A stretch of DNA of 64,000 nucleotides from Lindgomyces ingoldianus (GCF_010093535.1 NW_022985176.1:621769-685768), one strand, 5' to 3'; shown: positions 46,201-56,261, counted from the stretch's first letter. The notes: generated by a model from the sequence alone, not told the origin. Program-made: numbers and translations.

Positions 46201-48345
46201 GACCCCATTTACAGCAGGTACTTCTCCATCCTCGATCTGGCCAATTCCATCTCCAGTATCCACGGAAGCTTTAGCGGCTGCTTTCATCTGCTTGATCTCT
46301 GCACTAGAAAGGAAGCCCAAGACTCCCAGATCCTCCTCATCATCTGAGCCCAACGCGGAGCGGTCATCCTCTTCAGATTCTTCACCACTCAACCACTCCT
46401 CACTCCCAGACTCGGATGCGCTCCCATCGTCTTCTGAATCTAGTAGAGCTTCGTCAACTTGCTCTAGATCGACGGTGGCAGGATCGATGCCGCTGGGTTT
46501 GTGATTGCCCTCCTCTGCTTCGTCTGAGTCGAATCCATTTGCATGTCCATTTGTATGGGCATAAGGGTTGTTGGGGAGAAGGTTACAAGTAGCGTATAGA
46601 TCATCGCCATCCTGCACTTCAAGGTCTGGATCCGGAGTGGGATCCGGAGTTCGTTGATCTTGGTCGTCGTCCTCGTCGACTTCCGAGTCTCCCTCGTCGT
46701 CTGAAGTCTCGTCAGGGAGGTCAGGGAGCTGATCATACTTGGCTTGCAATTGCTCGGCGGTGAGATTAGCATCGTCATCATTCTCGTGGCCGTCATCACT
46801 GTCAGAGATCGAGCTCATATTTTCGTCATCATCCGAGTCACCAGAAGCAACCGGAGCACCGCCCTCAGACAGGGCGTCCTCATCTTCACTCTCCTCATCT
46901 TCGCTGACGAAAGAGGAAGTAGAGCCCACGACGTTCCGGCCAAGAATTTCCTTCGCCTGGTTGAACATGTCATCCATGGCCTTGTGGCCAAGCTGAAGCT
47001 GCTCCTCCTCCCACCTCGCTACCCGTTCCTTATCGATATCTATCTTGACGTTTGCCCAGGAATCCTTGACATCTCTGACCAGTTGTCTGTACCGTAATTT
47101 TGCACGTTCGGCTTCTTCCTGTTCAATCTCTTCCTGGGTCTTCCGCTTGTACTTCTCCTTCCAGTAGTCGACAGCCTCCCTCGCCAGAACTTTTGCCATC
47201 CTTCGGTGGTAAGCATTTTCCTCCTTGAGCAGCTTGTTGAAGTGCACAGCGTGCGCGACAACATAATCCCAGTGTCCATAGCGTGGAGGGGGTTCGTCAG
47301 CAGCGTCAGGGATGAATATGCTGCACTGTGCTTGACTAAGCACGCCATGCTCCACGGCGTCGACAATCTGTATGCGCCGCTCTGCCTCCTCGACAGCCCT
47401 ATCGTGCGTTATGCGTTGCCCCTCTTCTCCTTCCAGCGCATCATCTTGCTGCAGCCACTCGGCGAACGAGGAGAACTTTGCAGGGGCAGGCACGTGCTGC
47501 GGGTGTCGGTTGGGAGGCTCGGGTTTGCGAAGCCGAAGTCTGAGGCGGAATGGCGCATTAGGATTTCCGTCTGAGGGTGAGCTGTGAATGCCGCCGGAAG
47601 CAAGGCCGCTCGGATAATGCGACGTTGGAGTACTGAAGAGGTCGCCACCCATGTCATCTGAGGACGTCTGCGTCGATTTCCGAGGCCGTCCGGGTCGACG
47701 CCTTGCGCTATCAGCGAACCCATTCTGCAGCACAGGAGACGAGGGGGCGGCAGCAGTGGCAGCAGAGGAGGAGGATTTCCTGTGGCGCTCAGACTTCCTT
47801 TGAGTTGGCGACTGAAGCGACGGCGTAGATGCCTTGCGGGCGACAGACTGTGCCGCCTTGGACTTAGAGACGGCTGCAGATCCAGACAGCGAACGAGACC
47901 CATTCTGCTGTGCAGTATTCTTTGGTATCCCATTTGTCTGTGTAGCCTTTGCCGCGTTCCGGGTGCTTCGCTTGACTGGCTCAGGCACCGGCGGCGGAGC
48001 ATCCTTGTTGACCCTCCCGGACTTCCTGATGCCGCTGTCTGTAATTATCGTCGTCGGCCCATTAGCTGCGAAGGGCTTCCAGGGAGGTGATACGGCGCGC
48101 GACGCTGAGCGACTTGGAGGGAGGTCGTCAAGCTTGCGCCGCTTAGCCGGACGCTGCGTGACACCACCATGGTCCCCATTCGCCGCGAGAGGCTCCTCTT
48201 CTGCTTTTATTGAGACTTTGCTGTTGATTTGGAAAGCATCATCGTTGTGGGCTGTGGCCGACTCATCGATGGGGAGGACAGCGTCGGATGGTGGGTTGAG
48301 GCCGCCGTCGCGGTTGACGAGCTTGACATCCGCGCTCATGTCCAT
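43201..48345 (-). CDS. SWR1: SWR1 helicase, catalytic subunit of the H2A.Z-depositing remodeller
   Basis: An intronless gene of 1714 aa from the first ATG at 48345 (a second ATG follows two codons later). The disordered N-terminus has an AT-hook-like RRRPGRPRKS at about 215-224. The HSA domain lies around 355-430 (GHWDYVVAHAVHFNKLLKEE). A long acidic segment spans about 480-720. The SNF2 ATPase starts at LREYQHGGLDWL. Walker A DEMGLGKT is at about 830-837 and DEAH at 935-938, followed by LTGTPLQNNIDELW. A long insertion splits the two ATPase lobes, as in the SWR1/INO80 class. The helicase-C part has SSRSGGLGINLTGADTV and QDRSHRIGQ. The family exchanges H2A for H2A.Z in nucleosomes. Size and layout are normal. 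Confidence 0.95.
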   Translation of the reverse strand: MDMSADVKLVNRDGGLNPPSDAVLPIDESATAHNDDAFQINSKVSIKAEEEPLAANGDHGGVTQRPAKRRKLDDLPPSRSASRAVSPPWKPFAANGPTTIITDSGIRKSGRVNKDAPPPVPEPVKRSTRNAAKATQTNGIPKNTAQQNGSRSLSGSAAVSKSKAAQSVARKASTPSLQSPTQRKSERHRKSSSSAATAAAPSSPVLQNGFADSARRRPGRPRKSTQTSSDDMGGDLFSTPTSHYPSGLASGGIHSSPSDGNPNAPFRLRLRLRKPEPPNRHPQHVPAPAKFSSFAEWLQQDDALEGEEGQRITHDRAVEEAERRIQIVDAVEHGVLSQAQCSIFIPDAADEPPPRYGHWDYVVAHAVHFNKLLKEENAYHRRMAKVLAREAVDYWKEKYKRKTQEEIEQEEAERAKLRYRQLVRDVKDSWANVKIDIDKERVARWEEEQLQLGHKAMDDMFNQAKEILGRNVVGSTSSFVSEDEESEDEDALSEGGAPVASGDSDDDENMSSISDSDDGHENDDDANLTAEQLQAKYDQLPDLPDETSDDEGDSEVDEDDDQDQRTPDPTPDPDLEVQDGDDLYATCNLLPNNPYAHTNGHANGFDSDEAEEGNHKPSGIDPATVDLEQVDEALLDSEDDGSASESGSEEWLSGEESEEDDRSALGSDDEEDLGVLGFLSSAEIKQMKAAAKASVDTGDGIGQIEDGEVPAVNGVIGHHEESENQEVLGPAIVNGSSMTTETQGHPTNYDDDDAAPRPAPSIEIDESKDVEYAPSISEKAISRSRSRHVSSPPRTQIPSLLRGTLREYQHGGLDWLANLYDSDTNGILADEMGLGKTIQTISLLAYLAVDRGIWGPHLVVVPTSVMLNWEMEFKKWCPGFKILTYYGDIAERKRKRTGWRTEGKDMFNVVITSYQLILQDASAFKMRAWQYLILDEAHNIKNFKSQRWQTLLNFRTQRRLLLTGTPLQNNIDELWSLLYFLMPAGLAGEGRIAGLEEFTMALKNPTSQIMEQGRQQLDAEAQKVVKKLHEVLRPYLLRRLKADVEKQMPAKYEHVVYCKLSKRQRQLYDGFMGRAATKEILASGNYMSIINCLMSLRKVCNHPDLFETRAIVTSMAMPKSVVADFEIKDLLIRKRLHQGMQDKEVSLDALSLVFARREQTTMLHARRTQQIRATRPLEDLIERQTRRLKTAPQPSSSCFASVLAAIANRQNIAVRNQLQTCLDLTRSRTQFLPVYGKGLIERLTMNYEDYRFGAAEEIKDEGKPERRVEPVFRPQFGPHGSRLPTSLTSFEEDRKAQMDREGGRKGMLGFRAPRSRLHAAEWYHRQITIFESLVPTLEQRAEALEPIVTRFNCVTPAVTAEDIIPLTLSKPGVELIRSSPIVLRRDPFHESRIRQSIAFPDKRLLQYDCGKLQRLATLLRDLQAGGHRALIFTQMTKVLDILEQFLNIHGHRYLRLDGATKVEQRQILTDRFNTDPRILCFILSSRSGGLGINLTGADTVIFYDLDWNPAMDKQCQDRSHRIGQTRDVHIYKFVSEHTIEANILRKSNQKRLLDDVIIQKGDFTTDYFNKVTWRDALNEGPVDEASAAMDRVLGEKAGLLGDAQVMRAVEDKEDQNAATVAQKEIVDEIHDDQVDFSESTSATPANAMTRAVSEAEDERNKVGDGEMRHVDEYMLALFREEYGHEPYKPPTDRQKKAKKGQDVHRHPRKRRQHF

Positions 48346-48968
48346 CCAAACAGTCGAGAGAGGAGCCTCGCGCGGGGAGACCACCGGTAGCGCCACCAAA
48401 TCAGCATAAAACGGGTCAAATGTGGTGTTGCAAAATAGCGCCGAAGCTAGTTATGCCCGTGGCGTTGTCAGAATTTGGTTTGCAGGCGCAAACAGCCAGT
48501 TACGGGCAGATTTGTGGCCTGGTCGGTGTCGTGTTTGTGATCTCGAAAACTCAAAGAACCAGAATGTTTTCAACGCGGCAATGCCAAGCCGCTAGCGGAG
48601 GGGCCTCGTGAAGTCATTAAGCAGGTCAATGGAATCCCCCACGGGAAATGAATTTGAATTTGATGCAATTTTGTCAGAAGGGGCATTTGACTCCAGCAAC
48701 TCGAATCGCTTGCCCATACTTCGAGAAATTATATGTAGCAGAGTCTCCCGCGTGAGGTGCACTTTCTACGAGGTGTACCACTTCTCAATCGGGTAAAGCG
48801 CGTTGTCGCTTTAGTCGATGCTCCCCATCGTGCCATCAGGTCGGAGCTCACTTCGCATAACGAACCTCAACATCCGACATCATCCCTCACTATTTGCTAC
48901 CTACAGCTGCGCCGCAACGTACGTACTCTCTTCAATTGCCTGTCTATCTCTGCTTACCCTCTCTTAGC
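48346..48968. promoter_or_regulatory. Divergent promoter region, SWR1 / NDUFB8-like gene
   Basis: A 623 bp non-coding spacer between two divergent start codons. Pyrimidine-rich leader sequence at about 48890-48965 precedes the ATG at 48969. Confidence 0.5.
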
Positions 48969-49554
48969 ATGCTCTCCCGGCGCATTGCAGCGGCCCGTCC
49001 GCTCACCCGCGCACTCGTCCCGGCCGCACGACCTCGATTCACCCAGGTCCGAACTGCCATGACCGAAGCTGAGCGACTGGAGATTGAGGATCCGAATATG
49101 GTCAGCAATATCATTATCTATTTGCATCTCCATGACACTGATGGGCATTCAGAACGGTGGCTACCTCAACCCCCCGCCTATCAAGCGACAGTTCCGTGAC
49201 CCATACGGCGACTGGTGGGACAAGCAGGAACGACGCAACTTCGGGGAACCTGTCCACGAGGACAACGACATTCTCGGCATCTTCTCTACATACGAATACA
49301 CACACTTCACGGCAGGGTGGGGAGGAGTGTTGCTTGGCACTTTTGTTGCTGCCGTTGTCGGCCTGGCTGGGGCTGTGAGTCTAGTGTATCCCGACAAGAT
49401 TTCGGTGCCGAAGACATATGAGGGTGGGCTTGAGGCGGAATTGGGCGGCCCACGTGCTGTAAGGGTGAGTTCTAGACTGTGGTTCCCAACTCGGATGGCT
49501 CAATGCTGACTAGTACAGGCGGCGAAGGAAGGCGACGAGCCCTTTTCGACTTGA
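48969..49554 (+). CDS. Mitochondrial complex I accessory subunit, NDUFB8 (ASHI)-like
   Basis: Exons 48969-49100, 49153-49464 and 49519-49554 (introns 52 and 54 nt, phase 0) give 159 aa. The N-terminus is Arg/Ala-rich (MLSRRIAAARPLTRALVPAA), a mitochondrial presequence. Family segments are NGGYLNPPPIKRQFRDPYGDWWDKQERRNFGEPVHED and EYTHF. A single TM helix lies at about 100-122 (WGGVLLGTFVAAVVGLAGAV). This matches fungal proteins annotated as the 20.1 kDa NADH:ubiquinone oxidoreductase subunit, counterpart of NDUFB8, in the membrane arm of complex I. The last exon supplies only 11 residues (AAKEGDEPFST). Confidence 0.85.
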
Positions 49555-50204
49555 TGAAGCGCAGATAGTGCGTTGTATATAGTTTCCCAGGCATCTAGTA
49601 GTGTCATCTTTTGAAGAACAGTTTCATTGCGTCCAAGTAACCCCTGGTCTAGGTCATATTGTGTGATTGCTCCCAAAAGGTCATCGCTCCCCTCCGGTAT
49701 GGTTCCTATCGTGTCATTTTCATATTCACCCACTGCTGGAAGTCTTTGCTCGGCAAAGCCAGCTTCGGTTCCAGAGCTTTTTTAAATGCCCGTTATCGTG
49801 GGCCGGGGGATCAAAGTAAGCTGGATGAGCGTTTCGAACTCATTCACCTCACTCGGCTCCCCTAGCTCGGCTCTCTTAAGAATCCAAAAATCTTCTCTCT
49901 TCTCAGTCTTCTACCGTCTCTGTGTCGTTGAAGTCTTCCGCATGGGTGAGAGCTAGTGGTATCTGACTCGAGTAAACGAAAAGTCGTTCTTTACAAAACT
50001 TCCCCATTCGATACTGGATCTTCTCTGGAAGTGTTTCGTAGTAGGCGCTAATATGCAGTACTTTTACTTGCACTCACCTGTCTCCTCGTAGATAAATGGC
50101 CAGTGCGCCTGCTTGGCAGATAGAAAGGGCAAGGACGGGCGAAATTTCGGACCAAACACACCCTCTCAACCAAACAAGCACTTCACTGAACCCAACCTTG
50201 GAAT
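49555..50204. other. Intergenic
   Basis: 650 bp with no supportable gene. It marks the border between conserved genes on the left and decayed accessory genes on the right. Confidence 0.5.
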
Positions 50205-50987
50205 ATGGCGAAAATGGAAGACGAGCCCGCCCTAGCCATCAGTCGAAAGGATCGAAGTTCTCATTACACCGATTTCACTCACCTTCGTTACCTCAGTCAA
50301 CTTCCACCCCTCCCGTGTAGGTGCACCAAGCTCTAACTCTGCTCGGCCAGTTGATTAGCCTTAACACTGCGTACAATTAAATAGCCAGATTAATAGTTAG
50401 CCACCAGCGCCAGAAGACCTTCGAAGTTTACAAAGACCTTTTGCCACACTATTCGTTGTATTTCTCAGCCGCACTCAGCCACCAGCAATTCGTCGAGGGT
50501 CAGTCAGGGATCATCAAAGTAGACCAGGAGGGCTCGCACATGGTCCAACTCTTCTATAATTGCATTTACACTGGGGGTTTTCTAAACGGAATGGAGCTCC
50601 ACTACGTTCGCCAATACATCAGCTCAACAAGTCGCAAGCCGGAAGAATTCAAATTTTGCCTCTTTAACAAGCTGGACGCCGGATCTTAACACAGAAATCA
50701 TCCCAATTCTGACTTTCAAGGAATTATTCGATCTAGCAGTCTTTGCTGACATGAGAGGCACCCAGACTGTGTCGAACGCAGTCGTTAATATTCTGCTTAA
50801 GAAAATTTCAGTCGAAAGTTATCTCCCTATCGACCATTTCCTGACGCTCCAGGGAAATCTCCTGAACCACCACCTGCTCATACATATTCTTGCTACTATT
50901 CATACTAATTTTACAAAAGAGGATAACGTCTTGCAATATGAGGAGTATTTGCCGAGGCTTTTACTCCTAGACATCTATGAACGCTAG
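50205..50987 (+). pseudogene. BTB/POZ domain gene with one frameshift
   Basis: Exon 1 (50205-50316, starting MAKMEDEPALAISRKD) joins exon 2 at 50385 across a 68 nt intron. Exon 2 reads FEVYKDLLPHYSLYFSAALSHQQFVEG, then VQLFYNCIYTG, the core of a fungal BTB domain. After about 50570 the frame runs into a stop at 50689. The natural continuation (ILTFKELFDLAVFADMRGTQTVSNAVVNILL, ending LLLLDIYER at 50987) lies in another frame. No credible intron bridges the two. The break probably falls in or after the G5-T4 run at 50571-50580, so an indel or sequencing error is likely. BTB proteins of this kind are common unnamed fungal genes, some acting as Cul3 adaptors. Confidence 0.7.
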
Positions 50988-51850
50988 AATAGACTGAATT
51001 CTCCGAACTGTCAGCGTGGGGCAACTGGTGGGTCAGTGGTTTTATTCACAGCATATCTTTGGCATAGAGTGAGAAGTTGATATCGTCATCACAATAATGG
51101 AATGCTACGAAGCTGTATGGATCATCTTTCCAGCGTACGAATGATGGGGATGGATGGCCGACATCGCATCAATAAATGCAACCAAGAGCGGGCGCGAAAC
51201 TGTGAGGTGATGGAATTGCGGTTCCAGCATATTATCGAGTCTTCGGTGTCTCCAATACAGAAAAGTACGGGATGTCAGCGCCTATTATAGAATACGGATA
51301 GGGAGAAATAAAACTTTCGACTAGGTAGGACATCAATCGAATGTAACCATGCCTCCTAAGTCGACCATCTCCTATTCCCCGGTAGGTTCCTCAAAATTAC
51401 GAGCGCGATGCGATACGACATGCTCCATTGGGCCATGATTACAGTCACTCCATTCCATCTCTTGCATGTGTGGGTTGTATTGCACCCTGTCGCTATTGGA
51501 ATACGAGGCTGGGTCACCCGACTGTGGGACCAACATCCCTGCAAGTAGATTTCCTTTTGCAACATTCACTGCTGACGCTAAACGTCCATAATAAACCCTT
51601 TGATCCATAGGTATATGATCCGTATTAAAATAGCCTAACCGAATCCCGGAGGGAATTGAGGATAGGATGGATATAATGCAAATTGATTCTGAGGAGCAAA
51701 CAGCTAGACGCTCTAAGAGGTTGAAGGAAAAGAATCAATCATATATCATGTCTTTGAATCCCACGTCAGGAGAAGTAGCCTAGATGATAGCAAAAATGTA
51801 GAAATCTAGTGCTCATGGGCGTTCTACCTTTTTCTCCTATACTAAACACA

Positions 51851-51890
51851 GCATTTTGACTGCCAATCTAGCATTTTGACTGCCAATCTA
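51851..51890. repeat. Exact 20-bp tandem duplication
   Basis: Two adjacent identical copies, 51851-51870 and 51871-51890, of a 20-bp unit starting gcattttgac. Confidence 0.9.
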
Positions 51891-52641
51891 GCAGTTCATG
51901 CCACTATTTGCAAATGCTAAGTTGCCTTAGTCACCTCTAAAACCTGCTGTTGATAGCTAGTAGGAGAGCTCGTCCGGATTGCCTACTATAATCTAGCCTC
52001 GGAGCTAGCAGCCTCATTCACATACAAGCCACTTAGGTTAGCTAGGCTCCATACTACAAGACGCACAAAGAAGAAGTCAATATGTCAGTTCTCATAAAGA
52101 ATATTGACTATGTGCAATCAAGCAATCTTCAACTTAATAATCCAGAGGAGCAATGATTGTGGTAGGCTCAAACTGGTCCTCTTAGCTTAACACTATCTTT
52201 GATTGTGAGCTAATCCTATTACATTCTCGTGACGATCTCTTGGTGAGGCAGTCTTTCTCTAACTTTTATATAGCTTTCGCCTAGCTTGTGGGAAGCTCAT
52301 AGAGCTTGTATTTTGCAATTGCACTTACTCGTATTCTGCTTAAAAATTCTTAAGGACTTTTACGGTAGTACGTGATCACTATATATATGGAATGAAGAGT
52401 ATTACGGTTAAAATCTTGCATTCGACAGACATCGCATGACTCTACGGCGTAAGCTGCTTCCAAGATGATATTTTTCTCGAGAATGAGTGGCAGGCGTAAC
52501 AACAGCACGGCCTTGGCCAGTGCTGATGGACACTTCCAAGGAGTGCGCAGTTTGCTTGTGCCATGTCAGGCAGCTTATAATTGGATGACTGAAGCGAGTC
52601 TCCCTGCATCAGGGAAAGCAGTTCTAATGTCGTTTCCGTAG

Positions 52642-52671
52642 CTTGTCTTGCTTTGTCTTGCTTTGTCTTGC
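52642..52671. repeat. 10-bp tandem repeat (tttgtcttgc)
   Basis: About three copies of a 10-nt unit in AT-rich non-coding DNA. The first copy differs by one base. Confidence 0.75.
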
Positions 52672-53382
52672 AATTATGTTTCGAGTATTCCTCTTCCTGG
52701 TAAGATCTTCATGTCGGGCTGATGTGCCTTGCATAACCAGATAATATCACCAACGTCGCATATATTTAGTCGTATCAAACATCAGTTGATCCCTCATTCT
52801 CTCTCTCAATTATGGGCGCCTCTCTAAAAGTTTCGTCTCTCTATGGTCCTGCCGCATATTTGGGCTGTTTATGTTCCATGGCTTCCGTTTTCCTCTCATG
52901 ACTTGCAATCGACAAAGAACGGCGCGTGATACAATCGGAAACGATCTCATTGCAGCTCCCATTATCCCCAGTATCACAGCAATATAATATCAGTACGAGC
53001 TATGGAAGACTACAAGAAATAGTGCATAGTCCGCAATGGAATCCTTGTACGCGACATCCTACATTGTCGTATGGTATTCAGCGATTGAAACTTCTCGGTC
53101 TCGCCGGCGTCATAGGAGGGCTGAAGAGAAGTATCTGTACCAGAGCTGTCAGTGTGCTGTGCCTTTCGCTTCTCTTTGCTATATCCACGCGGCGTGATCT
53201 ATATGAAGCTTCCGGCAGCTGGGAGCTCTATAGTCCTCGTGCTGTACCCCGCTTCCTACATGTTTTAAATATTTATACTTTTCATAAGCTGGGGAAAAAC
53301 CTGCCAGCCCTGGAGAGAGCTTCTAGACTTCTAGTTTTCCCGAAATCGTAGCAAAGACCATCGACCGAGAATATATCTCAGT

Positions 53383-53897
53383 ATGGGATTCTGTGCTTTG
53401 TCCTTACGATTCTTGATGATTTGGTTGTTGCTGGCAGTGGCTATCGCAATTTCCACCATCCAATTACAAAAACCCAAACGAGGTCCTAAGGCGTCTCCGC
53501 TGGAGATGCTCGCCGTGCCGCGAACCGGGTACTCCATTACGGAACTCGGCTCTGGCGTGACACTGAGCGCTAGGGTTTGTACCATCATTTGTAATATCTA
53601 TGAAGCCCTGATGTCAAGAAAACTTTCCGCCTGGGAGAGGTACAAGGAATGGAGGGCCAACTGCGAAACCCTCCTCGAGGAAGGCGTTTGGAAGAAGAAG
53701 AGACTTTGAAATGGGAAAGAGTATTCCGAATGGTGGCCCAACAGGAGAGAGATATGTTAGATGCTCCAGCTAATACGGAATTACTTGCGGTGATGGAACG
53801 AATCAAGAAAAAACGTGAAGAAGAATTGAAAAGAGCTGACCAACATAGTTTGCAAAATATGAGGGAAGACGAAGGGATTCATGTAAAGGTAGATTAG
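53383..53897 (+). pseudogene. Short membrane/coiled-coil gene split by a frameshift
   Basis: The first frame starts with ATG at 53383, has a membrane helix (FLMIWLLLAVAIAISTI, residues about 10-26) and runs to a stop at 53709. A second overlapping frame (to 53897) carries a strongly charged coiled coil: EETLKWERVFRMVAQQERDM, then LLAVMERIKKKREEELKRAD. The amphipathic pattern of the first frame (AWERYKEWRANCETLLEE) runs naturally into the second near 53680-53700. The overlap is too short for an intron. I read this as one gene of about 170 codons with a single indel. Family unknown. Confidence 0.4.
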
Positions 53898-53929
53898 GCT
53901 GGAAAGCTTGTTAGTATTTAAAATAGGGG

Positions 53930-54692
53930 AGAATCGGCTGAAGCCCGTGAGCGTGCGCCCCAGCACCTTCCCGACTCCTTCTGGATTTCGCTGGAGCATC
54001 ACTTCCGCTTCTTCATACTTGTCCTGCCTCGACAACACCGACCCAAGATTGCTGACCCTGGTAGGCATGTCTAGGCGCTCTGCTCCTAAAGCAGCCTCCC
54101 TCCCCTCAGAGGCGCCTCAGCCATCTCCTTCGGTACTTGGTAGTTTCCCATATTGTCTGCGTAGTGTGCTGCTTTGAATAGAACGAACGCTTACGCCTCT
54201 AGCTCCTTTACCTTACCTAGCCGACATCCTACCGCCGCTTACGGGGTGCGAAAACAGCGCCCGACACAGGGCCCAGTTCTCGTGACATCTAGGATGTAAG
54301 CTGTCAACATGAGCGTCACGCACTTCTCCTTCTTCTCTTCTAGTTCATCGTACATTCCAAGCCCTTTCACATGGAGAGTTGCACTAGTTGATGAATACCA
54401 AACTCATTTCTATCCACGCTTATTTCTGCTAGCGGATAGTTTGTAGAGTTTAAACATCGTCCTCGAAATCTGTTTCGCCATCGTCATCACGCAGATATTA
54501 TTAGTAAAAAATTGATTCTGTAATCCCCTACTTGTTGAAATAACTCATTAGCAACAAGACCCGAGCAGCTGTTCGCGCGTCTTTCCAGATCTGCTTAAAC
54601 GAGGTCTATTAGGTCACGATAATAGAGCTGGATGCCCTAATGTCTCCCGCGTCCTTCTTTAGCAGGCGCACTTGGTCCTGGTCGCTAGGCAT
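53930..54692 (-). pseudogene. Relic of a second NLR-type gene with kinesin-light-chain-like TPRs
   Basis: Reading down from 54692, the frame gives GDIRASSSIIVT, two adjacent stops (54606-54611, where Trp-Gln is expected), TSFKQIWKDARTAARVLLLMSYFNK, a TAG at 54528-54530 and GITES. This is the block that follows the ATPase in fungal NB-ARC/TPR proteins. Further down are EEKKEKCVTLMLTA and AFVLFKAAHYADNMGNYQVPKEMAE. Near the end lies a TPR, TRVSNLGSVLSRQDKYEEAEVMLQRN, followed by VGKVLGRTLTG. At least four stops and several frame changes break it, and the ATPase itself is missing. The stops at expected Gln codons point to C-to-T mutation. Confidence 0.7.
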
Positions 54693-54879
54693 ATTCGATG
54701 GCAATCTAAAGCTTCCTATGTAAGGGTCAGCTCTGGATTGCGTGGGGATAGGCAAGTTATATCATCTACCGAAAGTGGAGTTTCTGAGTAAATAGCTAAT
54801 GGAAGCAAGCTTGGAAAATTCTAGGACTTTCAGTAGGAAACTTAGTCGTCTGAGCCCGGTCTTCTTCCCAGGCTTTCCC

Positions 54880-55305
54880 TCAACCTTCTCGAAGGAGGAA
54901 GAGGAGTAAGTGACAAGCCCTTTGTTCGCTTGGAAATTGCGCTGACTTTGTCCGGTTCCGACAATCACAGCGACTACCAGCCGTTCTCCTCTGTTGGGTA
55001 TAAGCGATATCTTCGAAAAGTCTCCCAGGGTAAATCCTGGTGAAGGTTCGGTAGCAAACTGGCGGTTTGGAAAGTCGATCGGCGGGGAATTTTTCCATTC
55101 CCCTTGGCGGGTTGCCTGGGGTCACCTGGAAAGGGACTGGGGGTTCAAGGTTAGGCGAGGCGTAGGTAAATGTATGAAGGCGATGACCTGTATCGGAGAA
55201 GGGGTTGAAAGTCGGAGAGCTGTCGAGTTTAGAGAATGTTGTAGAAGGTGAGCTGTTGGCCGTAGTGAATAACCCCACTGAGATGAAAAAGAGGAGCACG
55301 AACAT
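54880..55305 (-). CDS. Candidate small secreted protein
   Basis: A 141 aa frame from ATG at 55305. Residues 1-20 (MFVLLFFISVGLFTTANSSP) look like a signal peptide with a cleavage site near Ala-Asn-Ser. The mature part has four cysteines (PPVCYRTF, RCDCRNR, RACH) in its second half, is Pro/Thr/Phe-rich, and shows no domain known to me. In-frame codons extend upstream, but the hydrophobic start favours 55305. It lies in AT-rich accessory DNA between an NLR relic and a surface-protein gene, a setting where small secreted effector-like proteins are often found. The 3' end could be spliced. Existence of the gene is unproven. Confidence 0.38.
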   Translation of the reverse strand: MFVLLFFISVGLFTTANSSPSTTFSKLDSSPTFNPFSDTGHRLHTFTYASPNLEPPVPFQVTPGNPPRGMEKFPADRLSKPPVCYRTFTRIYPGRLFEDIAYTQQRRTAGSRCDCRNRTKSAQFPSEQRACHLLLFLLREG

Positions 55306-56261
55306 TAGGAAGTCTAAGGAAATAGGCGAGGGAAAGCGAGATGTCAAGCAGGAGCGAAAAGGTAGACACGAGATGAAAGTGAAAGTAGGATAGTCAGGCA
55401 ACTTAAGGGTATGGCGACGCGAAGAGTGTGTGTTCGAGTGAGAAAGCAAGGCTATCATCTTGTCACTGAAAGGTCTCTGACCTCTAGTACTTCGTAGGAA
55501 TAACACGATAGGGAGGATTTTCCGATTGGACCCCGGCCTTGAAGACAATCCGAAGTTCCTTCGGAACGAAGCGCAGCGAAGATGGACAGTATGTCATCAC
55601 ATAACGTGCAATATGGCTGGGGCGAGTTGGTTCTGTTAGCCTCTTGCAGGAATCAGGGAAAATTCAATAGACCAGAAGTCAGCGTCGTAAATAATCCTTG
55701 TTATACTCTAATTAGGGAAGACAATGCTGTAGATTCCTCGGCGGTTTGCAAGACAGTTTTCGTTGATCCTGTTGCCACCTGGAGAGCGGAGTTACGTAAT
55801 AGATCTAAGCCAAAGAACTCCTAGGAAAGTGTCGACAACAGGATCCATGTCGAAGATCAGACGAAGAAAGTTGAAGGATCCCATCCAAGTATGCACCAAA
55901 TCAGCCGGTATCCATAAAGCCTGCAATAGCGCTAGAAGATGTAAAAGTGGGAAAGAAGAGAACAAGGCGATTTCGAACCGCGCAAGGTAATAGCTAAAGT
56001 GGTTGAAACGAAATAGTACACGGGCGCTGGGGGCACATTTCTAGAGTGCGACTCCCAGGAATGTTGGGCCAAAACATCTTATCTATATCCAACTCTTTCC
56101 TCTTTCACTGCATACCAAAACTTCGTCTTTCCAGGCGTGGTTGTAGGGGTGTAGATCCGAAGGATATGTATCCAACTCTTCCCTCTTGCCAAAGTTCGAC
56201 ACTTCTTTGCTCTCCTAGAGTCAATTCAATCCTCATCCAATATTACCGATGCCAATCGCTC
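55306..56261. other. Intergenic, no gene supported
   Basis: About 950 bp. A plus-strand frame at 55582-55824 (80 aa) has no recognisable feature. The rest is non-coding. Confidence 0.45.

Larger units (their letters stand above)
50988..53382. other. AT-rich gene-poor stretch
   Basis: About 2.4 kb with no supportable gene. A short frame at 51668-51784 contains ARRSKRLKEKN, which faintly recalls retroelement polyproteins, but nothing else supports that. Frames at 51356-51610 and 52926-53351 carry no domain. Two small tandem repeats are listed separately. Confidence 0.4.

Noticed and set aside
46199..46504. Ser-rich plus-strand frames inside SWR1
   Set aside because: Antisense shadow of the acidic Asp/Glu/Ser segment of SWR1.
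51668..51784. ARRSKRLKEKN-containing frame as a copia-type retroelement relic
   Set aside because: Only one short basic motif; no integrase, reverse transcriptase or LTR found nearby.
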